A DNA stretch of 42,859 nucleotides from Acetobacteraceae bacterium (GTDB taxonomy: Bacteria > Pseudomonadota > Alphaproteobacteria > Acetobacterales > Acetobacteraceae), in assembly GCA_947475245.1 (NCBI GenBank), contig CANJLW010000036.1:1-42859 (forward strand). The letters are read 5' to 3'. The notes below the pieces were generated by a model that had not been told where the DNA came from, did no database searches, and worked only from the letters and a program-made list of their open reading frames with translations. Below are positions 33,219-41,148 of the stretch, one piece after another. The number at the start of each line of letters is the position of its first letter. Position 1 is the stretch's first letter. The position numbers and the translations under genes are program-made.

Positions 33219-34196
33219 TCAGTCGATTTCCGCGCCCGACGCCTTGATGATCGGCGCCCATTTCGCCAGTTCCGCCTTGACGAAATCCGCGAGCTGCGCG
33301 GGCGTCGCCCCCGGGGTGGGATCGATGCCGACATCCTGCAGGCGGCCAAACACGGCCTTGTCGTTCAACGCCGTCGTCATCGCGGCATTCAACTGATCGA
33401 CGATCGGCTTCGGCGTCTTCGCCGGCGCGAAGATCGCGTTCCAGGTGTAGCATTCAAAGCCCTTGAAGCCTTGCTCCTGCATCGTCGGCAGGTCCGGCAA
33501 CGCCCGCGCGCGGGTCGCGGTGCCGGTCGCCAGCGCGCGAATGGTGCCCGCCTGGATTTGCGGCAGCATCGTCGGCGTGCCGTCGAAGGCCATCGGAATC
33601 TGTCCGGCCGACAAATCGTTCATCATCGGCCCCGAACCGCGATACGGCACGTGTTCCAGGTCCAGCCCACCGGTCATCATCTTAAAGCTTTCGCCGCACA
33701 GGTGCAGAATGCTGCCCATGCCGGAGGAGCCGTAGCTGTACTTGCCCGGATTGGCCTTGATCAGCGCGGCCAGTTCCTTGGCATCCTTCACCGGCAGCGA
33801 CTTGTGCACGGCCAGGATGGCGGGCGTTATGCCGACCTGCCCCACAGGCTCGAAGTCCTTAACGGGATCATAGGGCATTTTCTTGTACAGGCCGGGATTG
33901 ATGGCATGCGTCGAAACCGTCGCCATCAACAGCGTGTACCCATCGGGCGCGGACTTCGCCACCACATCGGCGCCGAGATTGCCGCCCGCGCCGGGGCGAT
34001 TATCGACAACGACCTGCTGGCCCAACAACTCCGACATTTTCGCGCCCATGACGCGGGCCACGATATCCGTCGGCCCGCCGACCGCGAACGAGACGATCAA
34101 CCGGATCGGCTTGCTCGGATACTTGTCCTGCGCAAACGCGTGACCAACGGTCAGCAGACACCCAAGCGCGACACTCGCGAGAATTCCCAGACGCAT
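33219..34196 (-). CDS. tctC: Tripartite tricarboxylate transporter substrate-binding protein (Bug/TctC)
   Basis: This 325-residue periplasmic binding protein has a signal peptide (MRLGILASVALGCLL, cleavage after AFA). Bug-family marks are YPSKPIRLIVSFAVGGPTDI, VVVDNRPGAGGNLGAD, SAPDGYTLLMA and VPYRGSGPMMNDLSAGQI. It captures a carboxylate for the TctAB pump; the ligand is not predictable. It is the first gene of the minus-strand run ending with the hydrolase at 27542. Confidence 0.94.
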   Translation of the reverse strand: MRLGILASVALGCLLTVGHAFAQDKYPSKPIRLIVSFAVGGPTDIVARVMGAKMSELLGQQVVVDNRPGAGGNLGADVVAKSAPDGYTLLMATVSTHAINPGLYKKMPYDPVKDFEPVGQVGITPAILAVHKSLPVKDAKELAALIKANPGKYSYGSSGMGSILHLCGESFKMMTGGLDLEHVPYRGSGPMMNDLSAGQIPMAFDGTPTMLPQIQAGTIRALATGTATRARALPDLPTMQEQGFKGFECYTWNAIFAPAKTPKPIVDQLNAAMTTALNDKAVFGRLQDVGIDPTPGATPAQLADFVKAELAKWAPIIKASGAEID

Positions 34197-34526
34197 GGAA
34201 CATACTCCCTGTTCGATGCTCCCGTTCTTCATCGCGGCAGCCATCGAGCCGGAGTCTTTATCATCGCCGCCAGGGTCCGCAAAGCGATTTGCCGTACGCG
34301 CAACAAACAGACCGTTGTCGCTGCCAAGGCAAGGCGTTAACGTTCGTCGTAAGCACCCACTGACGAATGGGCGCAAACGCACGTTGCCCGCCAACGGCGG
34401 CACGCCGCGGCAACTGGCGGCCATCCCGCGCAAGGACTACGGTCAGTCCGACAAACTCATACAAGACCTGAAAATCCGCATGGACTGATCTACAGTCCCG
34501 TTCCCCCCAACCGCCAGGAGCACCCC
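34197..34526. other. Divergent intergenic region between tctC and the alcohol dehydrogenase
   Basis: This 330-base region has no convincing gene. A plus-strand reading frame to 34488 is open but has no ribosome-binding site and no recognisable similarity. CGCCAGGAGCACCCC just before 34527 gives the dehydrogenase a good AGGAG. Promoters for both flanking genes must lie here, but I cannot place them with confidence. Confidence 0.5.
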
Positions 34527-35699
34527 ATGCCCAGAACCGGCCGCGTCGTTTTCAGCCAGATGGAAGACGTTCAGTTTGGCGTCGACGCCGCAACCGCGAT
34601 CGCGGAATCCGCGCGCCGGACGGGCGCGGAACGCGTCTTTCTTATGGTCAGCGGCACGCTGAACCGCGAAACCGACACGATCGAGAAAATCCGACGAGCA
34701 CTTGGGAACCGATGCGCCGGGGTGTTCGATCGGATGCCGGCGCACACGCCGCGACAGGCCGTGATCGCGGCGGCCGAACAGGCCCGCGCCGCGCAGGCCG
34801 ATCTGATCGTCACCGTCGGCGGCGGATCGATTACCGACGCGGCCAAGACCGTGCAACTCTGCCTCGCCAACGATGTCCGCACCGCGGAAGCCCTGGACGA
34901 CCTGCGCTCGGTGATCGGCCCAGACGGGTCGATGGGCCCGCCGCCCTGCAACGCCCCCACCGTGCGCCAGATCACCGTGCCGACGACGCTGTCCGCCGGG
35001 GAGTTCAGCGCCATCGCCGGTGTCACCGACGAACGCACGCGGATCAAGGAACTGTTCCGTCACCCCGCGATCATTCCGGCCACGGTCATCCTGGACCCCG
35101 CCCTGACCGTGCACACGCCCGAATGGCTGTTCCTGTCCACCGGCATCCGCGCCGTCGATCATTGTGTTGAAGGCATTTCCTCGCTCGAAGCGCATCCCTT
35201 CGCCGATGCGCAGGCGCTGCGGGGGCTTAGCCTGCTGACCACCGGCCTGGCCCGCGTCAAGGCCGATCCGAACGACCTCGACGCCCGCCTCGACTGCCAG
35301 ATTGGCTCCTGGCTTTCGATGGCGCCGATCGCCACGGGGGTTCCGATGGGGGCCAGCCACGGGATCGGCTATGTCCTGGGCGCGGTGTTCGACGTGCCGC
35401 ACGGCCATACGTCCTGCATCATGCTGCCGTCGGTCATGCGGTGGAACAAGTCGGCCAACGCGGACCGGCAAAAACTGGTCTCCGCCGCGATGGGTCAGCC
35501 CGACGCGGATGCCGGCGATCTGCTCGATGCGTTCATCGCCGGTCTCGACATGCCGCGAAGCCTGGGCGCGGTGAATATCGGGCCGGAGCATTATACCCGC
35601 ATCTCCGAACAGGCGATGGGCACCCCCTGGATCCCGCGCAACCCGCGTAAAATCGACGGCCCGGCGCAAGTCCGGGAGATCCTTGCGCTGGCCGCCTGA
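34527..35699 (+). CDS. Iron-containing alcohol dehydrogenase / maleylacetate reductase-like
   Basis: This 390-residue group III dehydrogenase has the NAD-binding loop TVGGGSITDAAKTV near residue 95, ITVPTTLSAGEFSAIAG, and metal-site histidines in AVDHCVEGISS, MGASHGIGYVLG and PHGHTSCIMLPS. It could be an alcohol dehydrogenase or a maleylacetate reductase; the loop GGGS and ASHG fit both. AGGAG precedes the ATG. It diverges from the tct operon and may act in the same catabolic setting. Confidence 0.9.
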   Translation: MPRTGRVVFSQMEDVQFGVDAATAIAESARRTGAERVFLMVSGTLNRETDTIEKIRRALGNRCAGVFDRMPAHTPRQAVIAAAEQARAAQADLIVTVGGGSITDAAKTVQLCLANDVRTAEALDDLRSVIGPDGSMGPPPCNAPTVRQITVPTTLSAGEFSAIAGVTDERTRIKELFRHPAIIPATVILDPALTVHTPEWLFLSTGIRAVDHCVEGISSLEAHPFADAQALRGLSLLTTGLARVKADPNDLDARLDCQIGSWLSMAPIATGVPMGASHGIGYVLGAVFDVPHGHTSCIMLPSVMRWNKSANADRQKLVSAAMGQPDADAGDLLDAFIAGLDMPRSLGAVNIGPEHYTRISEQAMGTPWIPRNPRKIDGPAQVREILALAA

Positions 35700-35729
35700 A
35701 CACGAACATCGGCGATGGCTCCGCGCCCC

Positions 35730-35757
35730 GCTCGTGCGGTATGATGACCGCACGAGC
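35730..35757 (+). terminator. Perfect 11-bp hairpin before the TPR gene
   Basis: GCTCGTGCGGT (35730-35740) pairs exactly with ACCGCACGAGC (35747-35757), with an ATGATG loop. It may end the dehydrogenase transcript or regulate the TPR gene, whose ribosome-binding site begins about 10 bases later. No T-run follows. Confidence 0.45.
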
Positions 35758-35777
35758 AGCTTGGATCGGAGCAAGAG

Positions 35778-36911
35778 ATGCGGATCGGCGCGATTGTCGA
35801 GGCGTTTCGGGATTGGCGCGATCGACGCGCCGCGTTCAAGGAAATCCGCGATCAGGAGGCCGACATGGCCCCGTATCGCGGCTTCGAAATCGGCATCATC
35901 CTGAACCGCGTCAAAGCCGCCGCGTTTCAGGATAACCACGACGCCACCATCGCCGCCTGGCATGAATTGAACGCGGTGGCGCCCGAACTGGCGATGACGT
36001 CGACCTCTGTGCTTCGGGCGCTGATGCATGTCGGCGAAGCGGCGTTCGCCGACGAATTGCTGGTCAAGGCCCAACAGGCCTATCCGACGGTCGGCGAACT
36101 CGCCCAACTCTATGCCGAAGCCGCCCAGCGGCGGGGACAGTGGGAAGAAGCCAATCGGCGGTGGGAAAACGTGCGCAAGCGCTTCCCGGAAATCAGAAGC
36201 TCCTACACCTTCGGCTCAATCTGCCTGTTGGAACTCGGCCGCTTCGACGAAGCGGAAAAGGCCTTGGAACACGGGCTTCGCCTCGCGTCCGACGATTCCA
36301 TGGCGCTGTTTCAATATGCCCGCGCCGCCGAAAAGCGCGAAAACTGGGAACAGGCCTACCAACGCTGGCTCGTCGCCCGCGAACGCCTGACCGAAGACGT
36401 GACCCCGTCGGTCGAAGCGGCCCGGTGCCTGAAGCACATGGGTCGGGACGACGAGGCCATCGAACTGCTGGAAAAGGCCCGCTGGCGGTATCAGTCGAGC
36501 TTCCTGCCGGGACAGGAACTGGCCCGCATTCCCCACGATCGCGGCGACTGGGAAGCGGCCTGGAAGCAGTGGGACGCCTTGCGTGTCGCCTACCCGCGCG
36601 CGCCCAGCGCCTATGTTTTTGGCGCGGAGGCGCTGAACAATCTGGGGCGGCACGACGAAGCCGATGCCCTGCTGCTGCGCGGCGCCGATCGCTTCCAGGA
36701 AACCGAGGAAACCGGGCCGATGTTCGCCTATGCAGTTGCCGCCCATAACCGACGCGATTGGCCCGAGGCCGCCCGTCGCTGGGCCATCATGCGCGACTGG
36801 TACCCAACCGCTCGGCAGGGCTACAAATGGGGCGGCGACGCGCTGGAATTCGCTGGCGATCTGGCGGGGGCGGAGGAAGTCCGCGAACGCGGCGCGCTGC
36901 TGGGCGCATAG
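35778..36911 (+). CDS. Tetratricopeptide-repeat protein
   Basis: This 377-residue protein is made of TPR-like helical pairs, seen as recurring W-x-x-A/x-x-R-W units (GQWEEANRRWENVRKRFP, ENWEQAYQRWLVARERL, GDWEAAWKQWDALRVAYP and RDWPEAARRWAIMRDWYP). The unit spacing is about 34-36 residues. There is no signal peptide or membrane segment, so it is likely cytoplasmic. Similar repeats occur in glycosyltransferase or capsule-associated proteins, but no such partner is nearby. GGAG seven bases before the ATG supports the start. Function not identifiable. Confidence 0.75.
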   Translation: MRIGAIVEAFRDWRDRRAAFKEIRDQEADMAPYRGFEIGIILNRVKAAAFQDNHDATIAAWHELNAVAPELAMTSTSVLRALMHVGEAAFADELLVKAQQAYPTVGELAQLYAEAAQRRGQWEEANRRWENVRKRFPEIRSSYTFGSICLLELGRFDEAEKALEHGLRLASDDSMALFQYARAAEKRENWEQAYQRWLVARERLTEDVTPSVEAARCLKHMGRDDEAIELLEKARWRYQSSFLPGQELARIPHDRGDWEAAWKQWDALRVAYPRAPSAYVFGAEALNNLGRHDEADALLLRGADRFQETEETGPMFAYAVAAHNRRDWPEAARRWAIMRDWYPTARQGYKWGGDALEFAGDLAGAEEVRERGALLGA

Positions 36912-36998
36912 GCCGAAGGAATTATCCGACCGCACGCATTCCGTGCTTGCCCGCCACGCCGAATCGGGCGCAAGCTTTCGGTGTCGTTGAAACAACTG

Positions 36999-37082
36999 AA
37001 AGGAGGTGATCCAGTGTCTCATTGTTCCGTGGTATCCCAAACCGTGACCTGGATCGCCGGCGCGCGAGGCGCGACGGCGTAG
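36999..37082 (+). CDS. 22-codon ORF with a 16-nt Shine-Dalgarno match
   Basis: AAAGGAGGTGATCCAG at 36999-37014 is complementary over 16 bases to the typical 16S rRNA 3' end. A GTG start lies at 37014, seven bases after GGAGG. The frame reads MSHCSVVSQ, then TVTWIA, ending GARGATA, and stops at TAG 37080-37082. A small GTTG-AAA-CAAC hairpin lies just upstream (36986-36996). GTCCG-GTAA-CGGAC and a strong terminator follow. I do not recognise the peptide. The exceptional ribosome-binding site and the terminator argue for a real small gene or leader. Coordinates include the Shine-Dalgarno sequence; the coding part starts at 37014. Confidence 0.55.
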   Translation, partial: KGGDPVSHCSVVSQTVTWIAGARGATA

Positions 37083-37122
37083 ACTATCTCCGGTCCGGTA
37101 ACGGACGCCCACTAACAATGTG

Positions 37123-37151
37123 AAGGCCCCGGGCACCCGTCCCGGGGCCTT
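37123..37151 (+). terminator. Intrinsic terminator-like hairpin
   Basis: AAGGCCCCGGG (37123-37133) pairs perfectly with CCCGGGGCCTT (37141-37151) round a 7-base loop, followed by CGTTGTTT. It separates the small ORF (and perhaps the TPR gene) from tag. Confidence 0.8.
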
Positions 37152-37189
37152 CGTTGTTTGGGAAGACCCGTACGAAAGGCAGCGTCACG

Positions 37190-37741
37190 ATGGAACGATG
37201 CACCTGGGCCAAAAACGGCGATGCCGCCTATATCGCCTATCACGACGACGAATGGGGCGTGCCGCATCGCGGCGAGACCAGGCTGTTCGAATTGCTGACG
37301 CTGGAAGGCGCGCAGGCCGGGCTTTCCTGGCGCACCGTGCTGAACCGCCGCGAAGCCTATCGCGCCGCCTATCACGGCTTCGATATCGATCGCGTCGCCG
37401 CGATGACCGATGCCGAACTCGATTCGCTGGTCGCGACATCGGGAATCATTCGCCATCGCCTCAAGATTTATTCTGTCCGCGACAATGCACGGGTTGCGCG
37501 CACGCTTGGCGATCTGGACGCCTATCTGTGGTCGTTCGTCGACGGCCAACCCATCGTCAACGGCCCGACCGACCACAGCCAGGTGCCCGCGACGACGCCG
37601 CTGTCAGACCGCATGAGCAAGGCACTGCGAAAACAGGGCTTTCGCTTTGTCGGTTCCACAATATGCTATGCCTTCATGCAGGCGACGGGGATGGTGAACG
37701 ATCACCTGACGTCCTGCTTTTGCTTTAATCGACCGAGGTAA
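37190..37741 (+). CDS. tag: DNA-3-methyladenine glycosylase I
   Basis: This 183-residue base-excision repair enzyme removes 3-methyladenine from alkylated DNA. It keeps the zinc-snap ligands: Cys4 in MERCTWA, a His in the N-terminal YHDDEWGVP segment, and His/Cys in NDHLTSCFC near the C-terminus. FELLTLEGAQAGLSWRTVLNRREAYR is the core (quoted in outline), with the GFRFVGSTICYAFMQA segment. The ATG at 37190 is chosen since Cys4 is needed; an upstream frame from 37154 runs out of the terminator. It is followed by the amidohydrolase after 5 bp. Confidence 0.95.
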   Translation: MERCTWAKNGDAAYIAYHDDEWGVPHRGETRLFELLTLEGAQAGLSWRTVLNRREAYRAAYHGFDIDRVAAMTDAELDSLVATSGIIRHRLKIYSVRDNARVARTLGDLDAYLWSFVDGQPIVNGPTDHSQVPATTPLSDRMSKALRKQGFRFVGSTICYAFMQATGMVNDHLTSCFCFNRPR

Positions 37742-37746
37742 CCGAC

Positions 37747-39168
37747 ATGCGGAATTCCGACGAAATCTGGCGTCTGGTGGATGCCAGGCAGGACGACTTC
37801 ATCGCCCTGTCGGATCGCGTTTGGGAAATCCCCGAGCTTTGCTATGGCGAATTCCAGTCCTGCGCCGAACATACGGCCATGCTGGAAGCCCAGGGGTTCC
37901 GAGTCAGCCGCGATGTCGCGGGCATCCCGACCGCGGTCATGGGTGAATCCGGCGAAGACGGCCCCGTGATCGCCATTCTCGGCGAGTACGACGCCCTGCC
38001 CGGCCTGTCGCAGGAAGCCGGCGTCGCCGAACCGCGCCCACTGCCCGGACCCGGATACGGCCATGGCTGCGGCCACAACCTGCTGGGCTCCGCCTCCCTC
38101 CTCGCGGCGACGGCGGTCAAGGACTACCTCAGCGCCAACGGGCTGAAAGGCCGCGTCCGCTACTACGGCTGCCCGGCGGAAGAAGGCGGCGCGGCCAAGG
38201 GCTTCATGGCGCGCGCCGGGGTGTTCGACGACGTCGATATCGCGATTTCCTGGCATCCGTCGTCGTTCTCCGGAGTCATGGAACCGGTCTCCCTCGCCAA
38301 TACCCGCATCGATTTCGCGTTCACCGGTCGTGCCTCCCACGCCGCCGCCGCGCCGCATCTCGGACGCAGCGCGCTGGACGCGGTCGAACTGATGAATGTC
38401 GGCGTTAACTACATGCGCGAACACATGCCGTCGGACGCGCGCGTGCACTACGCCATGCTCGACGCCGGCGGCATCGCGCCGAACGTCGTGCAGGCCTTCG
38501 CCAAGGTTCGCTACCTGATTCGCGCCCGCAACCTGCCCGAACTGAACCGTCTGATCGGGCGCGTGCGCAAAATTGCCGAAGGCGCAGCGCTGATGACCGA
38601 AACCTCCGTCGAAACCCAGGTCGTCTCCGCCGTCTCCAACCTGTTGCCGAACACACCGCTGGAACGCGCGCTGCACGACAACCTGTCCCGCCTCGGCGCG
38701 CCGCCCTTCGACGAAGCCGATCGCGTCGCCGCCGCGGCCTTTCAGGCGACGTTGAGCGAGGAAGACATCGAAAGCTCCTATCGTCGCTCCGGCATGTTGC
38801 CGGTCCGCGACGGGCTGACGCTGTGTGACACGATCGTGCCGCTGGATGCCCCGACCGCGCCGATGATGGGTTCGACCGATGTCGGCGACGTGAGTTGGGT
38901 CGTGCCCACCGTACAGGCGCGCGGCGCGGTCTACGCGATCGGCACGCCCGGGCATTCCTGGCAGTTGACCGCGCAGGGCAAAATGCCGGCGGCGCATAAG
39001 GGCCTGGTGCATGTCGCCAAGGTCATGGCCGGCACCGCGCTCGACGCGATCCATAACCCCGAACTGATCGCCCAGGCCAAGGCCGACCACCAGGCGCGCG
39101 TCGCCAAAACGCCCTATGTCTGTCCGATCCCTGACGATGTCGCCCCGCCCATCCACATGTCCGCCTGA
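37747..39168 (+). CDS. M20 family amidohydrolase (AbgB-like)
   Basis: This 473-residue zinc peptidase/amidohydrolase is similar to the p-aminobenzoyl-glutamate hydrolase B subunit. Metal ligands appear in GHGCGHNLLGSA, CPAEEGGAAK and ISWHPSS, and the dimerisation domain starts at TGRASHAAAAPH. GEYDALPGLSQ is the first-Asp segment, and TDVGDVSWVVPT is seen near the end. GAGG before the ATG and a 5-bp gap suggest coupling to tag. Its TGA stop is followed three codons later, in the same frame, by the TTG start of the next gene. Confidence 0.93.
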   Translation: MRNSDEIWRLVDARQDDFIALSDRVWEIPELCYGEFQSCAEHTAMLEAQGFRVSRDVAGIPTAVMGESGEDGPVIAILGEYDALPGLSQEAGVAEPRPLPGPGYGHGCGHNLLGSASLLAATAVKDYLSANGLKGRVRYYGCPAEEGGAAKGFMARAGVFDDVDIAISWHPSSFSGVMEPVSLANTRIDFAFTGRASHAAAAPHLGRSALDAVELMNVGVNYMREHMPSDARVHYAMLDAGGIAPNVVQAFAKVRYLIRARNLPELNRLIGRVRKIAEGAALMTETSVETQVVSAVSNLLPNTPLERALHDNLSRLGAPPFDEADRVAAAAFQATLSEEDIESSYRRSGMLPVRDGLTLCDTIVPLDAPTAPMMGSTDVGDVSWVVPTVQARGAVYAIGTPGHSWQLTAQGKMPAAHKGLVHVAKVMAGTALDAIHNPELIAQAKADHQARVAKTPYVCPIPDDVAPPIHMSA

Positions 39169-39177
39169 GCAGCACGC

Positions 39178-40323
39178 TTGAAGTCCGACCTCTGCCGATC
39201 GCTGGGGATCGCGTTTCCGCTCTTCGCGTTCAGCCACTGCCGCGATGTCGTCGCGGCGGTGAGCAAGGCCGGCGGGTTTGGCGTCTTCGGCGCCGCCGGC
39301 TACACGCCGGCGGAGTTGGAGATCGAGCTTCAGTGGATTGACGCCCATATCGACGGGCGTCCCTATGGCGTCGATCTGCTGATCCCGGAAAATCTGACCT
39401 TACGCACGGAAGCCGGCGCGACAATCGGCGATATCGCCGCCGGTATCGGCCCCGCGCACCGAGACTTCGTGCACGACCTGCTGCGCCAGCACGGTGTCGA
39501 CCCGGACGCCCCCATCCACCATCGCCGCCGCGACGATCCCGACCGGCCGCCGCCCTATCAGCGCGAATCCGGCGAGCATCTGATGGATGTCGCCTTCCGC
39601 CATCCGATCCGCCTGATCGCCAACGCCCTGGGCGTGCCCCCGGCTTCCATGCTGCAACGCGCGCGCGCCGCCGGCATCCCCTGCGCCGCGCTGGTCGGCG
39701 CGCGCGAACATGCGGTTCGCCAGGTCGAAGCCGGCGTCGATATCATCGTCGCGCAGGGTGGAGAGGCCGGCGGCCATTGCGGCGAAGTCTCCACAATGGT
39801 GCTGATTCCCGAAGTCCTGCGCGCCATCAAGGGTATGCGACCCGTGCCGGTGCTGGCGGCGGGCGGCATCATGACCGGACGGCAAATGGCCGGCTGCATG
39901 GCGATGGGCGCCGCCGGCGTCTGGACCGGATCGGTCTGGCTGGCCACCGCCGAGGCGGAAACCTCCCCCGTCTTCCGCGACAAGATGGTCGCGGCGCGGT
40001 CTCGCGATACCGTCCGGTCTCGCGGACGAACCGGCAAACCCGCGCGCCAGTTGAAATCCGCCTGGACCGAGGCGTGGGACGGACCCGACAGCCCAGGATT
40101 CCTGCCCATGCCGCTGCAGGGCATTCTGAGCGAACCGGCCATGCACCGCGTCAACCAATCCGCCGAAGGCGGCAACCGTTCGGCCGATGCCCTGGTCAGC
40201 TACTTCGTCGGTCAGGGCGTCGGATTGGTGGATTCCGTGCAATCATGCCGATCCGTCGTGCAAGGCTTCATGACGGAGTTCGCCGAAGCCATCGAGGACA
40301 TGAAAGGCTTGGTCGAGGACTGA
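39178..40323 (+). CDS. Nitronate monooxygenase (2-nitropropane dioxygenase family)
   Basis: This 381-residue FMN enzyme oxidises alkyl nitronates or related acids. Family marks are LGIAFPLFAFSHCRDVVAAVSKAGGFGVFGA at the start (quoted in outline), YGVDLLIPENL, DIIVAQGGEAGGHCGEVSTMVLIPE (quoted in outline) and VLAAGGIMTGRQMAGCMAMGAAGVW (quoted in outline). The start is TTG at 39178; no ATG lies near enough to keep the conserved N-terminus. The reading frame is the same as the amidohydrolase, separated by TGA and three codons, so reinitiation is likely. Substrate unknown. Confidence 0.9.
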   Translation: MKSDLCRSLGIAFPLFAFSHCRDVVAAVSKAGGFGVFGAAGYTPAELEIELQWIDAHIDGRPYGVDLLIPENLTLRTEAGATIGDIAAGIGPAHRDFVHDLLRQHGVDPDAPIHHRRRDDPDRPPPYQRESGEHLMDVAFRHPIRLIANALGVPPASMLQRARAAGIPCAALVGAREHAVRQVEAGVDIIVAQGGEAGGHCGEVSTMVLIPEVLRAIKGMRPVPVLAAGGIMTGRQMAGCMAMGAAGVWTGSVWLATAEAETSPVFRDKMVAARSRDTVRSRGRTGKPARQLKSAWTEAWDGPDSPGFLPMPLQGILSEPAMHRVNQSAEGGNRSADALVSYFVGQGVGLVDSVQSCRSVVQGFMTEFAEAIEDMKGLVED

Positions 40324-40351
40324 GGCGACCGCGGTCGCCCCCTCGCCCCGG

Positions 40352-41146
40352 TTACGCCGACGGCGCGACGTCCAGCCGCACGGCAATGCCCTGCAGGGCC
40401 TCCGACACCGCGGGATAGCGCTGCATCACCAGCGGGTCGTGCCCCGGCACGATCAGATCGGCCGAGGCGGCATGCGCGCGCAGGGTATCGAACGCCTCCA
40501 ACATCTCCCCGACATGGAACGCCGTGGTGAACGGGCGATACGTGTCCATGTTCTCGTAGAAATGCGTCACGTCCGATGCCAGCACGACCACGCCGCGTTT
40601 GGTGTTCACCTTCACGAATTGCAGCCCGACCGAATGCCCGCCCGTCGGCACGACGCTGATGCCCGGAACGATCTCCGCCGGACCGTTGCTGTAATGCACA
40701 CGACCATCGAAGTTCAGGCGCACAATGCCGCAGACATCGTCCGGCTCGAAACTCTTTGCCAGTTGGCGATGACGCATATAGCGCCCGACCGCATAATGCA
40801 TTTCCGGTTCTTGCAGATGAAACCTGGCCTTGGGGAATTTGTGAAAGTTCCCGACGTGATCGTAGTGCATATGCGTCAGGATCACATCTTCCACCGCCGC
40901 CGGATCGACGCCGAGCATCGGGAGGGAGTCGATTGGGCAACGATCCATGGTGCGCCCGCGCTTGCCGCCGCTGGCTTCCGTGAAGCCGATATCGATCACC
41001 ACCGCGCGATCTGCGTTCTTCGCCACCCAGACAAAGTAATCCATCGGCATCGGCCCGTCATGGGGGTCGCCGCCAATGAAATGCTCGTGCCGCATCGCCG
41101 GGCGCGACGCGTAACGCAGGGCAAACAATTCGTATTCGGCGGTCAT
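40352..41146 (-). CDS. Metallo-beta-lactamase-fold hydrolase (N-acyl homoserine lactonase-like)
   Basis: This 264-residue enzyme has the di-metal motif THMHYDHVGN (H-x-H-x-D-H) near residue 92, later metal ligands in TGGHSVG and VLASDVTHFYEN, and PGHDPLV near the end. The family includes AHL lactonases (AiiA/AttM type) that open lactone rings; other lactones or esters are equally possible. Its ATG lies 2 bp after the LLM flavoprotein stop, so the two are co-transcribed. Confidence 0.88.
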   Translation of the reverse strand: MTAEYELFALRYASRPAMRHEHFIGGDPHDGPMPMDYFVWVAKNADRAVVIDIGFTEASGGKRGRTMDRCPIDSLPMLGVDPAAVEDVILTHMHYDHVGNFHKFPKARFHLQEPEMHYAVGRYMRHRQLAKSFEPDDVCGIVRLNFDGRVHYSNGPAEIVPGISVVPTGGHSVGLQFVKVNTKRGVVVLASDVTHFYENMDTYRPFTTAFHVGEMLEAFDTLRAHAASADLIVPGHDPLVMQRYPAVSEALQGIAVRLDVAPSA

Positions 41147-41148
41147 GA

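Noticed and set aside
34195..34488. Possible small gene upstream of the dehydrogenase
   Set aside because: No ribosome-binding site, no recognisable family, and it starts inside the tctC signal-peptide region on the other strand.
34443..36107. 554-codon frame on the minus strand
   Set aside because: Antisense to the Fe-dependent dehydrogenase and TPR genes; composition is that of a shadow frame.
36999..37014. Match to the 16S rRNA 3' end as a possible rRNA fragment
   Set aside because: It is the complement of the 16S end, only 16 bases long, and sits correctly spaced before a start codon, so a ribosome-binding site is the better reading.
39166..39168. TGA before the nitronate monooxygenase as another selenocysteine codon
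   Set aside because: It lies at the natural C-terminus of the amidohydrolase, not at a redox site, and no Cys-containing fused homologue is evident from sequence.
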